From Ypsolopha sequella (lineage: Eukaryota > Arthropoda > Insecta > Lepidoptera > Ypsolophidae), in assembly GCA_934047225.1 (NCBI GenBank), contig CAKOHE010000031.1:62001-126000 (forward strand): a stretch of DNA of 64,000 bases, read 5' to 3'. Under the pieces are notes generated by a model. That model saw nothing but the letters and a program-made list of their open reading frames with translations. It was not told where the DNA came from and ran no database searches. This document shows positions 33,848-44,456 of this stretch, piece after piece; positions within the stretch are counted from its first letter, which is position 1, and each line of letters opens with the position of its first letter. The position numbers were made by a program, and so were the translations under genes.

Positions 33848-34690
33848 AAATATTTTTTAATACAGTTGCTCAAAAAGTGGCGTATTGCAAGGACGTATAG
33901 CGTTCGGGATGTGGGCTTATTACATACTCGAGCTTTTTCTTTACCTTTTCCAAACTCGTGCGTTCTCTTTCCCAACTGTCAAAATATTGTCTATTAAAAA
34001 GAAAAAACCAACCACGAAGTTTTTAGTAAAAAAAAACAAAGAAGTTTTTATAATTCATGCAAATATTTCTAAAAAGAAGCTATACTATTTTGTTTCAATA
34101 TCAGATTTAATGATTTGATTCAATGAGTTAGGTTAGGTTTCATTTCATTTCATCTCATTAAGTTTCATTTTCATTTCATATCAATAAAAAAATTCTACTG
34201 AAGACTTGGCTGTATGGGCATAGTTCCCTTTGCCTACCCAGAATATGTGAAGAAAACAAAAAAAAATCTCTGCTTATATTCTTTTACGGTTGGCGCCATT
34301 TTCCAAAAATTTTCTTTGCGGGTTTAGTTGTTTGTTGCACAAAATAAGTAATTTCGACGATATTTTATTTGAATTGACACCACCGGAACTCAGTATAATT
34401 GCACAAAATGCATCGGAGAACATTTTACCGGAAAAGTCAAAAAGTCGCTACATATCTACATGCGACGAATTTATTGCGTGGAGTATTAGTTAGTTGAGTT
34501 TATTGTGTTTTTATTATTGTATTAAATTGCTTCATTTTTTCGCAACTGTATTAAAAATAGTTGTTCAGTACACGTGCGGAACCGTCATTGCAACTTGTTC
34601 CGACTGTCAACCCTCACCTTCGGCTGCGCCTCGGCTCGGGTAGACATTTGCCGGAACTCTTTGCAATGACAGGCTTTCCGCACTCGTAAT
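33848..34690. repeat. Inverted-repeat cluster in intron
   Basis: TTTTTTAATACAGTTGC (33,855) pairs with GCAACTGTATTAAAAATAG (34,546). A second hairpin follows: GTCATTGCAA (34,583) pairs with TTGCAATGAC (34,662) around a GC-rich centre. Probably one or two decayed MITEs. Confidence 0.5.
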
Positions 34691-34699
34691 GAAATATAC

Positions 34700-35400
34700 T
34701 ATATTTCGAATTTTCACTTTTCTCATCACTGTCACAAAAAAAATAACAGATAATGCAATTCGTTATAATAATCTATTATTATTACAGCCTGTTATTAATA
34801 TCCAATAATAATAATAATTATTTATTATTGTCGTCTATTTCCCTACTTTTTTTATATAAATAGGTAATTTGATAATATGATTCATTTACTAAAATAAAGT
34901 TCATAAATGGCTGGAGCGTTTATACACTTTAGTTTTTTATTTAATAACAATATGATGAAAATAACAAGGAAAATCATTGAAAAAGTGCAAAAGTTTGTTT
35001 ATTTTCTTCATTCTTTCTTTACACGTAAAGAAAAGTACAGAGACAAAGCAAACGCTCGGTGCGCCCTTAAGATTCTGCACTAGAATAATTATTTAAAACC
35101 TATTCAACTACGAGTAAATGTCTAGAAATAGCAATGAACTTTTTTTACGTAGGATAGTTTTCATAGACAATGTTTACATTATTGCCGGATTCTATTGAAA
35201 GGGACTATATATAAAAAAACATTGCTTTAAAGCAAAGTATCGGTTGCATTTGCTGGCCATGCAAAGAAAAACTGTAGCAAAGTCCCAGTAAGGCAAGCAG
35301 AGGTGCATCATTATATTATTTTAGTACAAATTTTGTTAATTCATTATTATTTTTATTTCACATTACTTTAATTTGTTTTTATACCATATTACATAAATAT
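34700..35400. other. Intronic sequence without recognised features
   Basis: AT-rich, with no open frame of note and no clear repeat structure. Confidence 0.5.
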
Positions 35401-35403
35401 ATT

Positions 35404-35801
35404 ATAGTAGTTTATGCTACAAGGGCGCAAAGGAATAAATTACGAGGACGATTTAAAACCCGAGCGTAGCGAGTGTTTAAAACGTAGCCGAGTAATTTAT
35501 TGCTTTTACGCCCGTGTATCATACTACAATTTTCAATGCATAGTGTGAGGAAATGAAAACAAATATAATCTTGTGAACTTTAAATTATTATTGGCTCAAA
35601 GGGACTGTATCCAGAGCCGTTAAACAGTGGAAGAAAAAGTATAACGTCTATGGTACACAGGAAAGGGTGCAGGTTAGCCAACCATTGTAAATAAATTAAA
35701 AAAAAATAATAATAATAAAGCCCTAGGGCAAAATAATCGACTTTCTGTTCGGTTTTGATGCATAAAAAGTGGGCCTTTACGAGCACATGCATTGAAAAAT
35801 A
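35404..35801 (+). mobile_element. Repeat R, copy 1 (about 395 bp)
   Basis: It starts TAGTAGTTTATGCTACAAGG and ends CACATGCATTGAAAAA. Copies with the same limits occur inverted at 42,056-42,455 and direct at 45,232-45,624. The first 120 bp fold back on themselves; the rest is bounded by TTTTCAATGCAT and ATGCATTGAAAA. No coding capacity. It behaves as one mobile unit. Confidence 0.7.
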
Positions 35802-36125
35802 TAATATTCACTCATAAGTATTACACTCACATAAATATTATATGTATAACCATATATTATATTATTTATTTCTTAATTAAATTACACAACATTAAAAGTT
35901 CAGCACGTCGCTCTTCTACGGTTCCGGCAGAATGATCAGTGCTGCATTGTGAATCTTTGCAGCAAATACTGAGTCGGAGCCCTTTTACTATTGTAATATG
36001 TCCATAATTATGTATCTGTCTCATTTTTATTATTGTTTAAACTTGTTCCGTGTCTTTTATTGTTAATGTAAATATTTAATTGTGTTGAATGTGAATTGTA
36101 CGTATTGTAATAGTGAATAAATGTT

Positions 36126-36127
<2 letters not shown>

Positions 36128-36164
<37 letters not shown>

Positions 36165-36165
36165 C
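36128..36165 (+). repeat. (TATC)n tail of a retroposon
   Basis: About nine TATC repeats directly follow 'gaataaatgtttta', the form of a non-LTR retroposon 3' end. The body upstream (36,000-36,127) is not assigned. Confidence 0.6.
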
Positions 36166-36389
36166 TTAACAATGATTTATTGAAGATGCATAAATACATA
36201 CGTTACACAGGTACATTATTATATTTTCAGGAGAACTACCAACCGAAGCAACCATCACTGCAACTGTAGTGTCAAAGATGTACAAGCTTTTTGACGCAGT
36301 TAATGCTGATACACCAGATTTGAAGAGAGGCAAGCCATTCTCCACCAATCTGAGCAATAGGAGTCTACATTTAGAATACTTGACAGAAA

Positions 36390-36661
36390 CAGAGACGTAT
36401 TTTGGTTTTCTACGCCCCGGGCGAATACGATTGGGCCGCCCCCCTTAACCAACTGGCGAGGGAAAAAAAGGGAGTGCGTACGGGTGAGCTGCCAAATGCG
36501 TATTTTTTTAATGTGAGTTTGTTAAAGTTGCTAAAGATTCTAAATTACGAAACTGAAGGGCCGCCCCTTAGGACAGGGCCGCCCCTTAGGACAGGGCCGC
36601 CCCTTAGGACAGGGCCGCCCCGGGCGATCGCCCGAATGACCCTATGGAGAATACGTCACTG
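36390..36661. mobile_element. hAT-type MITE inside transposase exon
   Basis: 272 bp, bounded by CAGAGACGTATTTT and GAATACGTCACTG (inverted copies) and by a perfect 8-bp duplication, gacagaaa, at 36,382-36,389 and 36,662-36,669. It contains about 3.5 copies of GGGCCGCCCCTTAGGACA. The duplication length and CAG termini fit hAT. Removing it in thought rejoins the exon in frame. Confidence 0.85.
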
Positions 36662-37278
36662 GACAGAAATGAAAAAGTTTTTCAAAAACTTGGAATTTAT
36701 TGGCTGCAAGATGATCACAAAAGATGGATGGATACACACTCTCAATGCCATAGAGAGATTGTGGAATAATTTAAGGAAAAAGTATTCGAGTGTTAAAAGT
36801 CTCTGCACCCGAAGGTTACAACAGGGTCCTTTAGAAAATAATTTTGGTTGCATCATGGGTAATTGTGGATCTAACACAAACCCTACTGCAACTCCATTCG
36901 TGGGTGGGCTCAAGACAGCAATTTGGCACACATCGGTGTCGGTCGCAATTGCGAAAATGATGACAATCAAGTTTTGCATAATCTGGAAACTTTATTATCA
37001 CCAACTAATACAACACAAAATTCTCTTCCTGATGACAGACTTTTTGTGGACTTTAATAACACCATTGAAGATACATTTGAAAACAGCACAACACACGACA
37101 GTGGAGAAATTCAAGCTTGCGCATACGTGTGTGGATTCATTAACAAAAAACGTAACATCAACTGTAAAACGTGTAGATTATTGCTTGTCACCGAAGAGGT
37201 CGATGATGTTCACTTATTTACAGAGTTTAAGGAATATAGAGACTTTAATTATAATCATACTTAGTTATTTAAAAAGAG

Positions 37279-37462
37279 GCATTGTAAAACATAATCAGTA
37301 ATTGTATTTAATAGTAAATAATTTGTTGACAACATTATCATTAATTTAAGTATTTGCATGCTATAACACTAGCTGATTAAGGCGTTCTTTTGTATACTCC
37401 TAACAACCTATGTACCCTTATCACAGCAAATAAATATTTTCTTTCTTTTCTTTCTTTCTTTC
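37279..37462 (+). mobile_element. SINE-like or LINE-end insertion with (CTTT)n tail
   Basis: An 11-bp flanking repeat (tttaaaaa[g/a]ag at 37,268-37,278 and 37,463-37,473, one mismatch) brackets 184 bp ending 'aaataaatattttctttctttt'. The host frame is the same on both sides once one repeat copy and the insert are skipped. Confidence 0.65.
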
Positions 37463-38076
37463 TTTAAAAAAAGCTTGAATTACTCCACAATGCAGTTCAT
37501 ACATTGTGTAGAATACTGCGCATCATTTATAAATGAATTTCTAAAGACTAATGCGCATACTTTGTTTTTAAGGCAAGCTATCGTCAACTATTTAAAAGCG
37601 AATGAAATTTTTGGATTTCTAAGATTATGTAACGAGCATTGTGACAAAAACATAGATTTTAATTATAAACAGTGTGTTTTTTTATATGCATCAAAAGGTT
37701 TTGCTGCTTGCAAAATAGAGAGTTTGCCGAGCAAGCATCAGCATCGCATTAAAAAGGAAAATGAACATATTAAAACACGTTTGATGTGATTATATGATTT
37801 ATAGCGAATGCCATTGCTTTGAACACCATTAATATTTTTTAGAGTGTAGGTACCTCCGTACCTCTTTAAAGTGAATAGACATAAATATATCCTCTCGGCT
37901 CGTTTTATATTATATATACATATACAGGGTGGAAAAAATTTAAGGGCCCTGGAGGCCCCTTCAACCACTGTTGTATAGTGGAGACCACATCAAGCTATAC
38001 ACTTGCAGTACGACATTAGCCCCCACAGAGAAGAATATAAGATAGGTACAAAGTCCAATGTGTCTTACTTGATGCG

Positions 38077-38577
38077 GTCTCCACTGTACGAGATACCCAT
38101 GAAATTGAATATTTATTACAAGTTGTTTATTAACCTAGTACTGTTCACTTGTAAAGTAATAATGATACGCCATTATTACACAATGACAGCACGGAATGAA
38201 AGCAAAACAAAACAAAATTTGAAATTCGAACGAATACTTTGATCGATTTTAAAAATGTTGAAAGTTATCGTTCGAACTTCAAATTTGTTGCTCCGCGTTG
38301 CAAAAAAAATACGTTCCTTTTTTAAAGTCTTCGTCAGTACGCCTAGTGCAAGAAGGAATTGTGCTGTGCATAGATTTATTATTACTATTTAACGATTTTC
38401 TTATCAAAGTCTTCAACAAGGTATAACATTAGCAAGCTTGTACTTCATACGATGTCTTAAGGATGTTAGAGAGATAAGAAAATTATAACGTGTCATTTAC
38501 TTGATACAAGTGAACAGTACTAGGTATTGTTAATAAAGAACTTGTAATAAATATTCAATTTCATGGGTATCTCGTCC
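38077..38577. repeat. Foldback inverted repeat of about 500 bp
   Basis: ACGAGATACCCATGAAATTG (38,088) and its continuation for about 70 bp recur inverted at 38,505-38,573. Inner pairs such as TTTGAAATTCGAACG and CGTTCGAACTTCAAATTTG extend the fold. Typical of foldback MITEs. Confidence 0.65.
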
Positions 38578-39183
38578 AACAGATGAGTGTAAGACCAAAT
38601 ATTTATTAGACAAATTTTATCCTGAAGAATAATCCTACCGATTCGTATAATAAAGTAGTGAGGGTTTATTTTTTTAATTTTTAGTTGGTTCGATTCCCGG
38701 GTGAGACAAGCGAATTTTAAAAGATCTTTGAATGCAGTTTTGTTTCTTTAAAAAAATAAAGGAATGTTTCCTTTCAGTAAAATCAGCTAATTAACCCTTA
38801 ACTACCTACCTCCTATTTCAGTCACATAACTACCTACCTGGAGTATCTCAGACTCCTGACATTAAAAATCTCTAAAAAAATAATTTGGGCTTTAAAAATT
38901 AAAAGTAAAATGCATTGTATAATCATTATGTTTTTTATTACCGTACGAAATAAAGAAACATGCAAAATCAACAACATTTATGAAATAAACTAAAATCAGC
39001 TCGAACATTGAAAAAAAACCAAAAATTTACCTCTTACATAGAATGAGATCCATTATAAAAAAAATTACGTATATTAGGAACTTTTTATCATTGGTATATT
39101 AAATTTTAATAATCAACAAAGAAAAATAATAAAAAATAAAATAAAAAAATAAACATTTAAAAAAAAATTGCAAGCCTCAGACT

Positions 39184-40578
39184 TCACAATTTTTCTCGGC
39201 AAATTCCGCACATCATTCGTGAGCACTCTAGGCATATAGGCTTTTTGCATAGGACACACAAGTACTGGGTCTTGCGTTTCTTTTTGGGATCGCATTGAGA
39301 GCAGTACTTGCGGATTGACAGCCTTTCTGGTTGATCAGAACTACTTCCACCTGCTGCTGGAAGTGTATCTGGATCAAGCTGGAGCACTCGACGAAGGGAA
39401 CTTCTAATATCCCGCTGGAGGGTCGTGATTTTTTCTCTGCGTTCCATGTGTGGTCTCGTGAGCTGATTTGCTAGGTTTTTCATGAATTTAAACCTACTCT
39501 CGGGCTTTTGAAGATGCGTGGATAAGTACACCAGGTATGAGTTGGATGCTGATATATCGAACAGTCTGTAAAATATAGCTAGTGGCCAACGGCGTGTTCG
39601 ACGACCCGTTGAATAGTTGGAGCACCTTTGATCTAACAAATCAACCCCGATTTTAGTTTTATTGTAGAATAATATGATTTCTGGTTTCTTGGTGTTCTGG
39701 TCAACTTCTGGTGTCTGATGCATGCTTGAAACTAGGACAACTGCTTTATTTTGCTTCGGTACAAAGGATGTAATGGTAATATTTGCAGTAAAACCAAAGA
39801 TAGCCGATTGAACAGGTCTCTGACGTGAAGGCAAGAATTCGGGTGGTATATCTCTTTGATTTTTCCTCATGGTGCCTACCAACGTGAGCTGTTTTTCCTT
39901 CAATAAATTTACCAGCTCAATAGATGTAAACCAGTTGTCTGTTGACACATTTCTATTAGTTCCTTCTATGCAAGGCACTAATCGCATTACTGCTTGTGTA
40001 GGTTTTTTCAGGCGACTGTATTCGGTAGGTAGATTCAACCCGTCAGAGTCTTTTCCTGTGTAAATGTATGCATTGAGGAGATAACCTGTTCGTGCATCAG
40101 TGAGACACATTATTTTTATGCCGTATTTGAATGGCTTTTTGGGCATATATATTTTGAATTTGCACCTGCCACGAAACGCCACGAGCATTTCATCAACACA
40201 AGCATAGCTTACAATGGTATAGACCTTTTGACATTTTGTGATGAAGGAATCGAACAGCTGAGATATTGGGGCAGCAGCATCAGTTTCACGTCGAGTTTCT
40301 CTTGTTGATGAATCATCAAATCGAATGGTATTGAGTAAAACTTCTAACCTATTCTTACTCATTATGCATCGATATATTTCTCTGCCGGTACCATCAATCA
40401 TGGTAAACCATGACTGATAGCATTCGTGGTTTTCTTTGAACACTGCAGTATAAAATAGCATGCCAATAAATGCTTTCAGCTCTATGAGATCTATGTCTTG
40501 GACACTAGTTTGTTTGTTATAGTTTGGCCTTATGGTTTGAATCTTTTCATTGGTATGTAGTACGATTTCTTGAAGCAT
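39184..40578 (-). CDS. piggyBac transposase, catalytic core and C-terminal Cys-rich domain
   Basis: 464 residues; the true protein starts further upstream. The three family aspartates are visible in VDEMLVAFRG, STDNWFTSIEL and IGVDLLDQ. The C-terminus is a zinc-binding Cys-rich domain: CSQCDPKKKRK, then CVLCKKPICLEC, then CGIC. The family excises and inserts at TTAA without a footprint. The upstream residues PIDIWNQFFTEE lie in the same frame before the Met, so the frame break to the N-terminal part is between 40,590 and 40,645. Similar to PGBD4-type proteins. Confidence 0.9.
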   Translation of the reverse strand: MLQEIVLHTNEKIQTIRPNYNKQTSVQDIDLIELKAFIGMLFYTAVFKENHECYQSWFTMIDGTGREIYRCIMSKNRLEVLLNTIRFDDSSTRETRRETDAAAPISQLFDSFITKCQKVYTIVSYACVDEMLVAFRGRCKFKIYMPKKPFKYGIKIMCLTDARTGYLLNAYIYTGKDSDGLNLPTEYSRLKKPTQAVMRLVPCIEGTNRNVSTDNWFTSIELVNLLKEKQLTLVGTMRKNQRDIPPEFLPSRQRPVQSAIFGFTANITITSFVPKQNKAVVLVSSMHQTPEVDQNTKKPEIILFYNKTKIGVDLLDQRCSNYSTGRRTRRWPLAIFYRLFDISASNSYLVYLSTHLQKPESRFKFMKNLANQLTRPHMERREKITTLQRDIRSSLRRVLQLDPDTLPAAGGSSSDQPERLSIRKYCSQCDPKKKRKTQYLCVLCKKPICLECSRMMCGICREKL

Positions 40579-40637
40579 TTCTTCGGTGAAAAACTGGTTC
40601 CAGATGTCAATTGGTGACGATGAAGAATTGAGTCTTA

Positions 40638-41036
40638 TTAATTATCTTTATAAGCTGGATGTATGCCCTCCCTTTGCTGAACAATGTTATGCTGCAGGGT
40701 TCTTGTGCGCGAAGAAGTTGGTAATGATGCCCATCGAAAACGATTTTTACCAAAGTAATTCTTTTTTCTTGGCCTAGATCTCAATTGTTGCAAAGGAATG
40801 TCATCATCCGACGAAGAAAAATCTTGAAGTTTACTTAGGGGTCGAATCTCGCTATTATCTTCAACTGAATTCGTCTCTGGCTCACCCTCTATTTCTGAAT
40901 CCGAACCAGATTGTTCACCCAGTACATAATCTTTGCTAATATTTATATCTTCGTCACTACATACTAAATCTAATGACTCTCCTTGATCAAGCTCTTCCTC
41001 TAACCAACGCTCAATAATAGCGTCGTTATATGCCAT
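40638..41036 (-). CDS. piggyBac transposase acidic N-terminal segment
   Basis: 132 residues, rich in Asp/Glu/Ser (EEELDQGESLDLVCSDED...), then an Arg/Lys patch (RSRPRKKNYFGKNRFRW). This is the usual layout of piggyBac N-termini. It stops at a TAA in another frame from the core. A single indel, or an assembly error, would explain this. A TTGTTTCAG lies just upstream of the ATG. Confidence 0.75.
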   Translation of the reverse strand: MAYNDAIIERWLEEELDQGESLDLVCSDEDINISKDYVLGEQSGSDSEIEGEPETNSVEDNSEIRPLSKLQDFSSSDDDIPLQQLRSRPRKKNYFGKNRFRWASLPTSSRTRTLQHNIVQQREGIHPAYKDN

Positions 41037-41353
41037 ATTTCACTGAAACAATAAAAAAATAAATTAAGTAAAAAATTACATAATTACCTACCTGGAGTCT
41101 CTCAGACTCCGAAAAAGATTTTATACTCACCAAAATTCAAGTCCGCGCACGTTTAACCGCGTCGAGCGCAGGAGCGACACTGCCAGTAGAGGGGGGAAGG
41201 TACAGAGGCGCATGGCAACCAAAGACGCGTACACGATGAGTAATTACAAAAAAAAGTGTCATCGGAGTCTGCCAGACTCCAGTCAGGTAGTTAAGGGTTA
41301 AAGGATTTAAGGTAGTTCCCCTCCAGGGCCCTTAAATTTTTTCCATCTTTATA

Positions 41354-42000
41354 CAACGTGTAACAGAAAGGTGTTACCATATATTTGAAGAGTTTATTTA
41401 GTCAATGGTATAGAACAACTTTTACTATGGAACAAACCCTGTATCTCGAAGTTTTTTTAAAATTATTTCATAGAAAAATGCAACGCCGCTCGGCCGAAAT
41501 GTATGGAAGGGCAGATATTTTTTTTTAAAGTTGTTTTATACCATTAACTGAATAAGCTCTTCAAATATGGTTACACTTTTCTGTTACACATTGTATACAA
41601 GGTGAATTTGTGAACATCGTCCAAATTCATACTTGAGCCTTGGTAAGTGATCAGCATTATGAACCAATAACGATTTCCGTAAAATTCATAAAATGAAATT
41701 TTGACTCCCCATAGTGATTCACTCAGGACTGGGAGTGAAAGTGAATTACTATGGAAAGTCGAAATTTCATTAAACGAATTTCACAAAAATCGTTATCGGT
41801 TCATGATACCGATCACTTACCAAGCCTCTAGTATGAATTTGGACGATGGTCAAAAAGTCACCTTGTATACAATGTGTAACAGAAAAGTGTAACCATATTT
41901 GAAGAGCTTATTCAGTTAATGGTATAGAACAACTTTAAAAAAAATAATCTTCCCTTCCATACATTTCGGTCGAGCGGCCGAATTTTTTCCGAATAATTCG
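41354..42000. repeat. Nested foldback cluster
   Basis: An arm with GTGTAACAGAAA...TTTGAAGAG occurs at 41,360-41,425 (direct), 41,525-41,595 (inverted) and 41,868-41,940 (direct). The second and third arms flank the MITE at 41,598-41,865. The sequence CATACATTTCGG and its complement also recur on both sides. Confidence 0.65.
41598..41865. mobile_element. Mariner-type foldback MITE
   Basis: 268 bp with inverted ends of about 80 bp (CAAGGTGAATTTG...; TCACCTTG) and TA on both sides. One end of the same family occurs at about 49,528-49,588. Confidence 0.75.
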
Positions 42001-42055
42001 AATATTTTTAATAATCGTCCAAATTCATACTGGAAAGTTATAAGTTCTGTTATTG

Positions 42056-42455
42056 ATTTTTCAATGCATGTGCTCGTAAAGGCCCACTTTTTATGCATCA
42101 AAACCGAACAGAAAGTCGATTATTTTGCCCTAGGGCTTTATTATCATTATTTTTTTAATTTATTTTCAATGGTTGGCTAACTTGCAGCCTTTCTTGTGTA
42201 CCATAAATGTCATACTTTTTTTTTCCACTGTTTAACGGCTCTGGATACAGTCCTTTTGAGCCAATTACAATTTAAAGTTCACAAAATTATATTTGTTTTA
42301 TTTCCTCACACTATGCTATGCATTGAAAAATGTAGTATGATACACGGGCGTAAGAGCAATAAATTACTCGGTTACGTTTAAAACACTCGCTACGCTCGTG
42401 TTTTAAATCGTCCTCGTATATTATTCCTTTGCGCCCTTGTAGCATAAACTACTAT
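42056..42455 (-). mobile_element. Repeat R, copy 2 (inverted)
   Basis: Full-length reverse-complement copy of the repeat at 35,404, with the same ends. Confidence 0.7.
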
Positions 42456-42512
42456 AATAGCTCCTTATTTGGCATTAATTTTTAATAAATGTGTAGATGA
42501 TGGTGATGATGA

Positions 42513-43348
42513 TGGTTCCTTGTGAATATATTTACCAAGTCCTTAGATATGTCAGAAAAAACGTTTAGTCTTTCCCAAGGCTTGGTGAGCAACATTTTAA
42601 GGAAACCAGAAATAAGTATAAACTGGCTTTTCCAAAAATCAGACTCGCCAAAGTGAGTACCTCTTTCGTAGGACATGGTATAAGATTTTACAATAAACTT
42701 CCAAAAGAGGTCCTTACTTTGTCAGAGAATAAGTTTAAACAGTATATTAAGCAGGGCCTACTGAAAAAGGCATATTATAAAATAAATGAATATTTGGATG
42801 ATGGTGAAGCATGGTGTTATAGTGATACTGATTTTGATGATAGTAGGTAATAATTTAATTAATTAATATAATTACCTAACTTGTGATTCCTCTAAAGAGT
42901 AAACATTAATTAATTACAGACAGTAAAAGGAAATAGACTATATGAGACAGGTAGGCAAAGATATATATGTTTTTCTTTTTTCATTAACCTGAATTCCTGC
43001 TGTCTTGTATTTTCTTATCCCTTGGTTAAAGTAGATATAAGTCATATATTGTATAGTATAATTTTTATGTTGGAAAAAAGACATGATCTTGCTAAGTTTC
43101 TTGCCCTTCTTCTTAGCAAGACTAATCGAATGGGCGGAGGTAGGCATGTATTTATATATGTAACCTATTAGTATGTAGTATATAGGATGGGATTTGGTCG
43201 GCCGCCTGGATTCGTGCTGGGGGCTCGGTTGGTGATCATTGAACCTTGTTCCTGGTCCCTGGCCGGGTCTCTGGTATGGGTTAGGGCGGTTGATGGGATT
43301 TCCATTTACTTTGCAAAATAAACTATTTGAATTTGAACTTGAATTTAT
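42513..43348 (+). mobile_element. LINE B, diverged 5'-truncated copy
   Basis: It begins after a (GATGAT)n stretch, contains the last codons of the LINE B frame (42,653-42,850, with changes such as an altered end ...SDTDFDDSR), then the 3' UTR and TTGAAT tail. More diverged than the array copies, so an older or separate insertion. Confidence 0.8.
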
Positions 43349-43706
43349 TTTGAAGCTCAGTTGTTTAGAGCGCTTTACGTGTAAGATAGAGGTTGCAGTA
43401 ATTTTTGGAAAATACTTTTCTTCCTTGGAATTCGTTTCAAATTGATCTTACTGGCATGCTCTAAATAATATGTTTGATGTGATTCTATTTAAAATTGTAT
43501 CAGCCAGAGCGTTTGGCTGCTAAACCAAAAATATGTTTAATCCATGATTAATGTCACCAGTTTACCACGGTATTTGTCACAACAACCACTGCACTAATTA
43601 CCGACCTATAGCTATACTTTCAACAATTAACAAAATAGTAGAAAAAAATATTGTTGGACAGATCTCAAGGTTCCTCGAAAATAATAAAATCATTAATAAT
43701 GTACAA

Positions 43707-44095
43707 CAGGGGTCGGCAACCTTATGACATAGGAGGGCCACAAATGTTACCAGAGGATCAGCAAGGGCCGCATATAATAAATAACGCATTAGTCAATTTC
43801 GTATCATATTTATTGTAGTTTAAAACACAATTTATTATTAAAATCTAATGCGATTTTGCGGCAGCATTTGAATTGCATTTTAGACTCGGAAATGCGCAGT
43901 ATTAGGTCTAAATGTGCATACGTTAACTGAGAACAATGCTTGCTTTTTCGTTAGTTCAGAATGGAAAATGTCTGCTCACACAAATATGTGTACAACCAAA
44001 CACAGTTATCATGCAGCGACTGGGAACCTTGAGGGCCGCACCGAAGTGGTTCACGGGACGCATGCGGCCCGCGGGCCGCCGGTTGCCGACCCTTG
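43707..44095. mobile_element. hAT MITE in LINE C
   Basis: Bounded by CAGGGGTCGGCAACC and GGTTGCCGACCCTTG, with a perfect 8-bp duplication atgtacaa (43,699-43,706 and 44,096-44,103). These termini are shared by widespread hAT families. It has no transposase. Frames inside are incidental. Confidence 0.88.
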
Positions 44096-44180
44096 ATGTA
44101 CAACATGGATTTCAGAGAGGTAAAGGAACTGGTACAGTTTTAGTGAAATAAATAAATGTCTCAATAGAAAAGAACATGTA

Positions 44181-44456
44181 TTGGCATCGTGTATAGACTT
44201 TAAAAAGGCCTTTGACACGTTGGATCATGACACACTGTTAAAGGCCATGGTAGAGTGTGGTATACGTGGTCCAATGAGCTCGTGGCTTAGGAGCTATTTG
44301 GAATCAAGAAAAATCTCAGTTAAAATAAACAATGTCAACAGCAAAGAGTGCGATGTAAAACTTGGAGTTCCAACTGGTTCGGTGTATAGTCCCCTCGGGT
44401 ACATAATGCACGTAAATAGCATGAGTAATGTCGTTCAGAACTGTAATAGTACATTG
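44181..44456 (+). pseudogene. LINE C reverse transcriptase fragment
   Basis: CIDFKKAFDTLDHDTLLKAM is the first palm motif, with its Asp. GVPTGSVYSPLGYIMHVN follows, where functional relatives usually have GVPQGS. The frame breaks at the next insertion, before YADD. Confidence 0.75.

Larger units (their letters stand above)
26723..37789 (+). pseudogene. P-element superfamily (THAP9-like) transposase gene, broken
   Basis: Consecutive exons with GT-AG borders and compatible phases encode the linker, coiled coil, RNase H-like core, GTP-binding-type insertion and C-terminal region of a P-type transposase. The three acidic active-site contexts are readable: LMYDEMSIR (about 30,277), VCDMDG (about 31,283) and GPLENNFG (about 36,828). 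The family cuts and pastes DNA in the nucleus, and domesticated THAP9 relatives exist. Breaks: a stop at 29,927-29,929, a frameshift near 30,077, a hAT MITE inside an exon (36,390-36,661), a frameshift near 36,920, a stop at 37,262-37,264, and a SINE-like insertion at 37,279-37,462. The THAP exon that belongs to this gene may lie upstream of the window, beyond the array. Confidence 0.82.
36231..37789 (+). pseudogene. P-like transposase C-terminal exon(s), split by two insertions
   Basis: It starts in phase 1 after atattttcag (GELPTEATITATVVSKMYKLF). The MITE at 36,390-36,661 plus its 8-bp duplication interrupts the frame after EYLTE; the sequence resumes MKKFFKNLEFIGC. GPLENNFG carries the expected third acidic residue. 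A one-base shift near 36,920 and a TAG at 37,262 follow. After the 37,279-37,462 insertion the frame continues (TMQFIHCVEYCASFINEF...) to a stop at 37,789. I may have merged two exons; no convincing intron is seen between the insertions. Confidence 0.72.
38795..41297 (-). mobile_element. piggyBac-superfamily transposon, nearly intact
   Basis: Both ends are CCCTTAACTACCT (inverted) with TTAA outside (38,791-38,794 and 41,298-41,301), the piggyBac target duplication. Subterminal motifs GGAGT-TCT-AGACTCC occur near both ends (38,839, 41,096 and 41,265). It encodes an acidic N-terminal segment and a 464-residue transposase on the minus strand, apparently one frameshift apart. At 2.5 kb it has the expected size for the superfamily. 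Confidence 0.9.
37925..41350. mobile_element. MITE-like element with TIRs, split by piggyBac
   Basis: GTGGAAAAAATTTAAGGG near 37,926 and its inverted copy near 41,348 form the ends; TA lies outside, at least on the left (37,923-37,924). Without the piggyBac insertion the element is about 0.9 kb. It contains the foldback at 38,077-38,577 and no coding region of its own. Confidence 0.6.

Noticed and set aside
36656..36979. Minus-strand 107-residue frame
   Set aside because: Antisense of the P-like transposase exon.
36402..37301. A 299-residue open frame taken as one gene
   Set aside because: Its first third is translated hAT MITE, including the GPPLRT repeat, and its last part is out of frame with the transposase. 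Only the middle is real P-like coding sequence.
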